Assembly (NCBI GenBank): GCA_038202925.1
Contig: JBBREM010000044.1
Coordinates: 1-19,752 of the forward strand
From: JAEVZK01 sp038202925
GTDB lineage: Bacteria > Armatimonadota > Fimbriimonadia > Fimbriimonadales > Fimbriimonadaceae
Length of the DNA: 19,752 bases
Direction of reading: 5' to 3'
Part shown: one piece after another, positions 15,612-19,752 of the stretch
Numbering within the stretch: the first letter of the stretch is position 1
How the letters are laid out: each line of letters begins with the position of its first letter
Made by a program: the position numbers and the translations under genes
The notes under the pieces: generated by a model
The model's database searches: none
What the model was told of the DNA's origin: nothing
Seen by the model: only the letters and a program-made list of their open reading frames with translations

Positions 15612-15757
15612 CTCCGCCTTCTAGGCGGAGAGTGTCACCGGCTTCCAGCCGGTGATCAGCGCCTGGAGGGCGCTGGCACTCTCCGGCAGGATGCCGGAGC
15701 CACCGTTAAGGAAGCGACCCTTCGGAGTGATGAACCGCAGCTCCAGCCTTATGGCTG
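15612..15757. repeat. Tandem hairpin array (REP-like)
   Basis: Four near-perfect stem-loops follow one another with gaps of 1 to 5 nt. They are CTCCGCC/GGCGGAG (15612-15630, loop TTCTA), TCACCGGCT/AGCCGGTGA (15635-15655, loop TCC), CAGCGCC/GGCGCTG (15657-15675, loop TGGAG) and CTCCGGC/GCCGGAG (15681-15699, loop AGGAT). A weaker fifth is CAGCC/GGCTG (15744-15757). The arm sequences differ but each stays self-complementary. There is no T-run, and the array lies between the lipid kinase stop and a truncated gene. Confidence 0.85.
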
Positions 15758-15791
15758 AGAGGGAAGTGACGAAAGAGGAAAGACGAGAGAC

Positions 15792-16127
15792 GTGGCAACT
15801 CGTGAGCGGCTGCAGGACCCGGCGACGAACACACTCAGCTTCGTAGCCGACATCGACGGCAGCAACGAGACTGCGCTAACGGGCGGCCTCCCCGGCACGT
15901 TCGCGATCGGCACGCACTTCTCCGAGAAGGAAGGCAGCACCGCTGGCAACACGATCATCTTCGTGATCCCAAACGTGAATGGTAATCGCGTGAGAGTCAT
16001 GCTGGAAGGCCAGAACTATCTTCACATGGCTGAGGTTCAGGTCATGGCATCTCCAGTTCCTGAGCCGGCAAGTCTTGCCGCGCTAACTATTGGCGCGTTA
16101 GCCCTTCTTCGCAAGCGTCGCCGCTAG
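15792..16127 (+). pseudogene. 5'-truncated discoidin (F5/8 type C)-like PEP-CTERM protein gene
   Basis: About 111 codons are open up to the TAG at 16125-16127. The C-terminus is a full PEP-CTERM sorting signal: VPEPASL, then the hydrophobic AALTIGALALL, then RKRRR. Such signals are read by exosortase, which processes exported proteins in the envelope. Before it, NRVRVMLEGQNYLHMAEVQVMA matches the last strands of an F5/8 type C (discoidin) domain, and RLQDPATNTLSFVADIDGS matches the middle of that domain. The first half of the domain and the signal peptide are missing. Upstream is a purine-rich repeat word and the hairpin array, with an in-frame stop at 15756-15758. A GTG at 15792 could start translation but would give a non-exported fragment. 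I read it as a relic. Confidence 0.75.
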
Positions 16128-16137
16128 GCTCGGAACG

Positions 16138-17589
16138 CTACTCCACGCCGTCGAGGACGGCAAGGTCGCTGCGGGATTCGCACGGCTCGATCTTGATGCG
16201 TGAGATACGTCGACCATCGGTCTCGACGACGGTGAACGCGAAGCCTTCCGCCTCCACCGTCTCACCGGGCTTCGGCTGTCGCCCAAACAGGCCGAACACG
16301 TAGCCGCCGATAGTGTCGAACTCCTCGCTATCCAGTTCGATGCCGAGCGCGTCGTTGACGTCGTCGACATCCGTCTTGCCATCCACGAAGAGAGCGCCGC
16401 CATCGGTGACGATTTCCGGCTCCTCCTCGTCGTACTCGTCCACGATATCGCCGACCAACTCCTCGACGATGTCCTCTACGGTGACGATGCCGGCTGTGCC
16501 GCCGAACTCGTCCTGAACCACCGCAAGCTGCGTCTTATGCGCGCGCATCTCGCCGAGTAGCTGATGGAGGCTGAGCGTCTCCGGCACGAAGAACGCGGCG
16601 CGCATCAGCTCCTTGAGCTGCGGCTTCTTGCCGTTTGCGTGACGGAGGGCGTTGAGCAGATCCTTGGCGAGGATGACGCCGACGATCTGGTCGTCCGTCT
16701 CCTCGTAGAGCGGGATGCGCGAGTGGCCGGTCTCCTCGATCATCTTGGCGACGTCTTCTGGGTCGCTCGTGACGGGCATGGAGTCGAGATCGACGCGCGG
16801 CGTCATGACCTCGCGGGCGATCGTATCGGTGAACTCGAAGACGCTGTGCAGCAGCTCCTTCTCGTCTTCCTCGATCGCGCCGCTCTCCTGGGCGTCCTCG
16901 ACCATCGACTTGATCTCCTCCTCGGCCTGGTTCTCGATGGTGAAGGAAGCACGAGCGCCGAAGCGCGACGTGATGAGTGAACCGATGGCGGTGATCAGCC
17001 TCGCGGGAGGGGCGAAGATGACCGCGAATCGCACGACGAACCCGTAAAGTCGCAGCGAGGAACGGGCCGGATGCAGGCTGGCGAAGCTCTTGGGGATGAG
17101 CTCGATAATGAGGTTGAGCAGTAGGATCGGGATCGCCACGACGATCGCCGGGAGGATGATCGCGCGGAGCTCGACGCTGTCCGCCAGCCCCATCGCCGCA
17201 CCCACGCCTGGGGCGAGTACGAGCCCGGCAAGCACCATCGAGACGCGGCAAATATGGCTGCCCAGGATGCATGCCGCCGAGTAGTTGACGCGGTTCTCAA
17301 ACAGCCGCTGCAGCCGGTTCGCTCGGCGCTCGCTCTCCTCGTCACGATAATGCTTGACGTGCAGCGGCTTGAGCAGATCGATCGCGGTGCCAGCGGCGAC
17401 GAAGAGCCCGTTAAGCGCGATGATGGCCAGAATCATCGCCACCGCCATCCCGCCCGGAATGCCAACGCCCGTCTGCGAGAGTTGCGCGCCGCGAGTGCCT
17501 GAACCAAACACCCACAGCGCAGTGATCGCCGCGACCATCAGCAGGGCGAGCCCGGTCTCCACCTTCCGTTGCATCCGTCGCGGGTTCAT
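16138..17589 (-). CDS. CorC/HlyC (CNNM) family protein: DUF21, CBS pair, CorC_HlyC domain
   Basis: I set the start at the ATG at 17589 (483 residues). This ATG overlaps the TGA of the upstream gene as ATGA, and earlier in-frame codons lie inside that gene. The DUF21 membrane domain spans about 45-210 with four or five helices and the motif NLIIELIPKSFA. The CBS pair lies at about 260-385 (FTDTIAREVMTPRVDLDSM, GHSRIPLYEE, DQIVGVILAKDLL, DEFGGTAGIVTVEDIVEELVGDI-DEYD). The CorC_HlyC domain ends it at about 395-470 (LFVDGKTDVDDVNDALGI, DTIGGYVFGLFGRQPKPGE). Residues 14-30 add an extra N-terminal helix. The family is linked to magnesium and cobalt efflux; the old hemolysin name is unlikely to describe its function. 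It is the last gene of the ybeY operon. Confidence 0.93.
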   Translation of the reverse strand: MNPRRMQRKVETGLALLMVAAITALWVFGSGTRGAQLSQTGVGIPGGMAVAMILAIIALNGLFVAAGTAIDLLKPLHVKHYRDEESERRANRLQRLFENRVNYSAACILGSHICRVSMVLAGLVLAPGVGAAMGLADSVELRAIILPAIVVAIPILLLNLIIELIPKSFASLHPARSSLRLYGFVVRFAVIFAPPARLITAIGSLITSRFGARASFTIENQAEEEIKSMVEDAQESGAIEEDEKELLHSVFEFTDTIAREVMTPRVDLDSMPVTSDPEDVAKMIEETGHSRIPLYEETDDQIVGVILAKDLLNALRHANGKKPQLKELMRAAFFVPETLSLHQLLGEMRAHKTQLAVVQDEFGGTAGIVTVEDIVEELVGDIVDEYDEEEPEIVTDGGALFVDGKTDVDDVNDALGIELDSEEFDTIGGYVFGLFGRQPKPGETVEAEGFAFTVVETDGRRISRIKIEPCESRSDLAVLDGVE

Positions 17590-18305
17590 TTTGGAAGCAG
17601 GCCGAATAGCAACAGGCCAAGAATGACGCCGACGGTGGCGCCGAGGCAGACTTCGAAGAGCGAGTGGATCTTCGCTTCCCACCGGCTCTGGGCGACGATG
17701 GCAGCGAGCAGGATCGAGATGCCTGCGGCGAGCGCGTTGTCGGAAATGAACACCACCGCGATGGCAAAGAAGAAAGCAAACGCCGAATGGCCGCTGACCA
17801 GCCCGCCTTTGAGCACCTGTCCGCGCCGTCCCAGCCCTTTGCCAACAATAATGACGATCATCAGCAGGAAGCAGCCGACGACGATGCGGGGCACGATGCC
17901 GATGCCGAGCGACTCGCTCGTCATGCTGATCTTGATTTGCTCCCAGCGGTTATCGCCGAGAATGAGCAGGCCGCCGACGACGAGCGCGATGATCGTGGTG
18001 ATCAGCACCGCTCCCGCCGCGATATCCTTCGCGAACTTCGCTAGCGGATGATAATTGGGCTGGACCAGATCGACCGTCGCCTCGATCGCGCTGTTGAACA
18101 TCTCGGCGATCACGACCAGCGAGATCGTGAACAGCAGCACCATCATCTCGCGCAGGGCAAGATTAACGAACATGCCGAGGAGCAGCACGATGAGCACCAC
18201 GTAGAGGTGAAATCGCATATGCCGCTGGGTCTTAAAGGTGTAGACCACGCCGCTCATGGCGACGCGGAACGGCTGGAGAATGTCCTTCTTGCGCGGCACG
18301 CTCAC
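17586..18305 (-). CDS. dgkA: DgkA-type diacylglycerol/undecaprenol kinase fused to a PAP2 phosphatase
   Basis: This 239-residue membrane protein has two enzymes in one chain. Residues 1-117 are a prokaryotic diacylglycerol/undecaprenol kinase (DagK_prokar). E68 and E75 in EMFNSAIE are the family's catalytic and metal glutamates, and LAKFAKDIAAGAVLI is its signature. Residues 137-239 are a PAP2-type lipid phosphatase with motif K156-GLGRRG, motif SGHSAF (171-176) and motif SRWEAKIHSLFE (207-218), where the final Asp of SRx5Hx3D is Glu. The first would phosphorylate undecaprenol or diacylglycerol, and the second would remove phosphate from a lipid (pyro)phosphate. It starts with GTG at 18305, overlapping the ybeY TGA (GTGA), with AAGGAG 8 nt upstream inside ybeY. 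Membrane lipid carrier recycling is the likely role. Confidence 0.9.
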   Translation of the reverse strand: MSVPRKKDILQPFRVAMSGVVYTFKTQRHMRFHLYVVLIVLLLGMFVNLALREMMVLLFTISLVVIAEMFNSAIEATVDLVQPNYHPLAKFAKDIAAGAVLITTIIALVVGGLLILGDNRWEQIKISMTSESLGIGIVPRIVVGCFLLMIVIIVGKGLGRRGQVLKGGLVSGHSAFAFFFAIAVVFISDNALAAGISILLAAIVAQSRWEAKIHSLFEVCLGATVGVILGLLLFGLLPK

Positions 18306-18829
18306 GACGCCAACTCCTTTGGAGCGCGCGAGCTTGCTCGCGCTTTGTCCTGCTCCGCTGCCTCATGCAAGAGCGAATGCCACTCTAGGTCCGGCATCAA
18401 GCCCGCAGCCACGGCACAGCGATTCATATCGGCCACCATCCTCGCGCGGTCCCGCTCTATCTCGTCATCGAACCCAAGAAGATGGAGAGTCCCATGAATG
18501 GCAAGGTAGCCCAGTTCTTGGCTCAGTGGAACTCGTCGCAGTGCGGCTTGCCGCTCCGCATAGGGAACCGCGATCGCGATATCGCCCAAGGGAGCATGAG
18601 TGAAGTCGCCGCCGGGAAACGTCAGAACGTCGGTGGCTTCATTGACGCCGCGGAAGCGCCGGTTGAGCTCGCGAATCGCCCCGTCATCGGCGAGAAGTAT
18701 TGAAACCGTCTCCCCTTGTCGGCCGTGCAAATCGAGCGTCGCCGCCACGGCGCGAACGAGCATCGCCCGAGGCGCCCGCCGGCCGGACTGGTTGACGATG
18801 GAGATCGAGTGGCTACTAGGAGGTTCCAT
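18302..18829 (-). CDS. ybeY: Endoribonuclease YbeY, rRNA maturation factor
   Basis: This 175-residue protein has the YbeY core. The substrate-side motif is IRELNRRFRGVNEATDVLTFP (52-72), then GDIAIAVPYAERQA, then the metal site HGTLHLLGFDD (112-122). YbeY takes part in 16S rRNA 3'-end maturation and ribosome quality control in the cytoplasm. The usual site is HGxLHLxGYDH with three histidines; here the third position is D122 instead of His. A C-terminal tail of about 25 residues beyond the domain is charged. The neighbours rpsU upstream and dgkA downstream match the common bacterial order around ybeY. No Shine-Dalgarno is visible before the ATG. Confidence 0.93.
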   Translation of the reverse strand: MEPPSSHSISIVNQSGRRAPRAMLVRAVAATLDLHGRQGETVSILLADDGAIRELNRRFRGVNEATDVLTFPGGDFTHAPLGDIAIAVPYAERQAALRRVPLSQELGYLAIHGTLHLLGFDDEIERDRARMVADMNRCAVAAGLMPDLEWHSLLHEAAEQDKARASSRAPKELAS

Positions 18830-18885
18830 ACGGGGCGGCTAACTTTTCGCCATTGAAAAGAGCCTGAGGGAGCCGCGATTAGCGG

Positions 18886-18923
18886 AGAGCGCCGAAGCGC
18901 TCTGAAGAAGCAGGTGCTGCTTC
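18886..18923 (-). other. Two adjacent hairpins between rpsU and ybeY
   Basis: On the minus strand, GAAGCAG-CAC-CTGCTTC (18923-18907) is followed 3 nt later by AGAGCGC-TTCG-GCGCTCT (18903-18886). Both stems are perfect 7-mers, and the second carries a very stable C(UUCG)G tetraloop. No U-run follows. They lie 51 nt after the rpsU stop and 56 nt before the ybeY ATG. They may be a processing or attenuation point that lets rpsU be made in excess over ybeY. Confidence 0.6.
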
Positions 18924-18974
18924 GGGTCGGTCATCAATTCCTACAGACTTGCGGTTGGGCTGGAAAGGATGAGC

Positions 18975-19145
18975 TTAGTTGCGCGATTTACTGCGGCGTG
19001 CCATGCGGCGCCGCTTCTCGCTCGGCTTCTCGTAGTGAGAATGCTCTTTGAGCTCGCGCAGCACGCCGCTCTGCTGCAGCTTCATGTTGAAGCGCTTTAG
19101 CGCGCTGTCGATCGACTCGTTGGGTTGAACCGTTACGTAAACCAA
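18975..19145 (-). CDS. rpsU: Small ribosomal subunit protein bS21
   Basis: This gene encodes 56 residues. The sequence (M)VYVTVQPNESIDSALKRFNM...GVLRELKEHSHYEKPSEKRRRMARRSKSRN has the S21 signature NESID-AL-RF, the central basic helix and the YEKPSEKRRR block, so recognition is firm. The protein binds the 30S platform near the anti-Shine-Dalgarno region and helps mRNA initiation. The only start in the right place is TTG at 19145, since no ATG or GTG lies before the conserved YVTVQ strand and an in-frame TAA is 36 nt upstream. GGAGG (19164-19160) lies 14 nt before it, somewhat far. It leads the ybeY-dgkA-corC run and is divergent from purB. Confidence 0.95.
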   Translation of the reverse strand: MVYVTVQPNESIDSALKRFNMKLQQSGVLRELKEHSHYEKPSEKRRRMARRSKSRN

Positions 19146-19174
19146 AGTTGTTCTTGATGCCTCCGCAAAAGATA

Positions 19175-19204
19175 ATTATGGCTGAATTCGCCTGAACCTC
19201 GCAA
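19175..19204 (-). promoter_or_regulatory. Candidate promoter of rpsU
   Basis: On the minus strand, TTGCGA (19204-19199), 18 nt, then CATAAT (19180-19175) are positioned about 30 nt before the TTG start. The GGAGG lies between. This is a conventional leadered promoter, in contrast with its neighbours. Confidence 0.42.
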
Positions 19205-19220
19205 CTTGTCCTTCGAGGGG

Positions 19221-19233
19221 TAGCCTCAAGGCG
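19221..19233 (+). promoter_or_regulatory. Candidate -10 box for purB
   Basis: TAGCCT (19221-19226) ends 7 nt before the purB ATG. No good Shine-Dalgarno and no clear -35 are seen. It is counted here because it repeats the TANNNT-to-start spacing found at other genes of the window. Confidence 0.28.
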
Positions 19234-19752
19234 ATGATCGAGCGCTACACTACGCCCGCGATGAACGCGATTTGGTCTCGCCAGGCCAAGTATCAGCGCT
19301 GGATGGAGGTGGAGCTTGCGATCGTCGAAGCGCACGCTGATCTCGGAGCCGTTCCCAGGGAGGCAGCGAAGCAGATTGAAGAAAAGGCCGGCTTCGACCT
19401 GGCCCGCTGCGACGAGATCGAGAAAGAAACCAGGCACGATGTGATGGCCTTCGTTTACTGCCTGTGCGAGCGCATCCGTGGCTCCGGCTTCCAGCCGACT
19501 GAATCGGGCCAGATTGCCCCCGCGGGAGATCCCACAAGGTTCATCCACATGGGTGTGACGAGCTACGACGTCATCGACACCGCGCTCGGCATGATGCTCC
19601 GAGACTCCTGCGACGTGCTCATGAGGAGCGCCGAGGCCCTCAGCAAAGAGATCGCAAGGATCGCCAAGGAGCACGCAAAAACACCACAGATTGGCCGCAC
19701 CCACGGTATCCACGCCGAGCCCATCACCTTCGGATTCAAGTGCGCCAACTGG
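19234..19752 (+). CDS. purB: Adenylosuccinate lyase, N-terminal 173 residues (cut by window end)
   Basis: The frame opens with MIERYTTPAMNAIWSRQAKYQRWMEVELAIVEAHADLG, the typical start of the bacterial PurB branch of the fumarase/aspartase superfamily. Then follow the substrate-site blocks EKETRHDVMAFVYCLCE, HMGVTSYDVIDTALGMMLRDS and GRTHGIHAEPITFGFKCANW. H149 or H155-type histidines of the TxH and RTHGxHAEP loop and the (T)SxD(V)ID stretch are those used by the family. The enzyme splits adenylosuccinate to AMP and fumarate and also acts one step earlier, on SAICAR, in purine synthesis in the cytoplasm. The signature loop GSSxMPxKxN is beyond the window. It is divergent from rpsU across 88 nt, so the two share an upstream region. 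Confidence 0.95.
   Translation, partial: MIERYTTPAMNAIWSRQAKYQRWMEVELAIVEAHADLGAVPREAAKQIEEKAGFDLARCDEIEKETRHDVMAFVYCLCERIRGSGFQPTESGQIAPAGDPTRFIHMGVTSYDVIDTALGMMLRDSCDVLMRSAEALSKEIARIAKEHAKTPQIGRTHGIHAEPITFGFKCANW

Noticed and set aside
15612..15757. Hairpin array read as a CRISPR array or an intrinsic terminator
   Set aside because: The arms differ from unit to unit, there are no equal spacers, and no T-run follows any stem.
17590..17682. N-terminal extension of the CorC-like gene by 31 residues
   Set aside because: It lies wholly inside the dgkA-PAP2 gene and is basic and low in complexity. The ATGA overlap at 17586-17589 is a better coupled start.
18988..19713. Minus-strand open frame of 241 codons at the right end
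   Set aside because: It is antisense to purB and overlaps rpsU, both firmly identified by sequence motifs.

Overview
The window is a GC-rich bacterial chromosome segment. It holds housekeeping genes (purB, rpsU, ybeY, a DgkA-type lipid kinase, a CorC/CNNM protein) beside secreted and surface proteins: a type II secretion/pilin-like protein, an 881-residue fibronectin type III protein and a PEP-CTERM remnant. No plasmid, phage, transposase, CRISPR or tRNA signal was seen. The mix of PEP-CTERM, GspG-like pilin, TTG/GTG starts and -10-like boxes placed directly before start codons would suit Armatimonadota (Fimbriimonadia) or another little-studied lineage. That placement is a guess from style, not from a marker comparison.

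Layout. 1-374: 3' end of a pilin-like gene and a clear intrinsic terminator. 375-660: repeat-rich intergenic DNA. 661-2274 (+): amidohydrolase. 7027-2307 (-): a TIGR01777 epimerase, then a two-gene unit of an FN3-repeat protein and a secreted beta-propeller-like protein. That unit is visibly less GC-rich than its surroundings. 7089-7445 (+): small unknown protein. 7924-7442 (-): small secreted protein. 8080-9978 (+): KimA-type potassium transporter. 9979-10161: purine/pyrimidine inverted repeat. 12671-10155 (-): M14 zinc carboxypeptidase with a C-terminal GATase-like part. 12672-13088: composite non-coding repeat. 14676-13089 (-): methyltransferase and alpha-helical unknown. 14733-15602 (+): DAGK-catalytic-domain lipid kinase. 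15612-15757: array of back-to-back hairpins. 15792-16127 (+): truncated discoidin/PEP-CTERM gene. 19145-16138 (-): rpsU, ybeY, dgkA-PAP2 fusion and corC, the last three overlapping by 4 nt each. 19234-19752 (+): purB, running off the window.

The rpsU-ybeY-dgkA/PAP2-corC run links ribosome maturation with undecaprenyl/diacylglycerol lipid recycling. The FN3 and propeller genes are translationally linked, because the ribosome binding site of the second overlaps the stop codon of the first, and they probably act together outside the cell.

I did not find a clear new defence or mobile system. The best leads are: (a) a recurring TANNNT box 5-7 nt before start codons, implying leaderless mRNAs; (b) the four- to five-hairpin array with compensating arms; (c) dispersed repeats in three intergenic regions; and (d) palindromic operator candidates inside three promoter regions.
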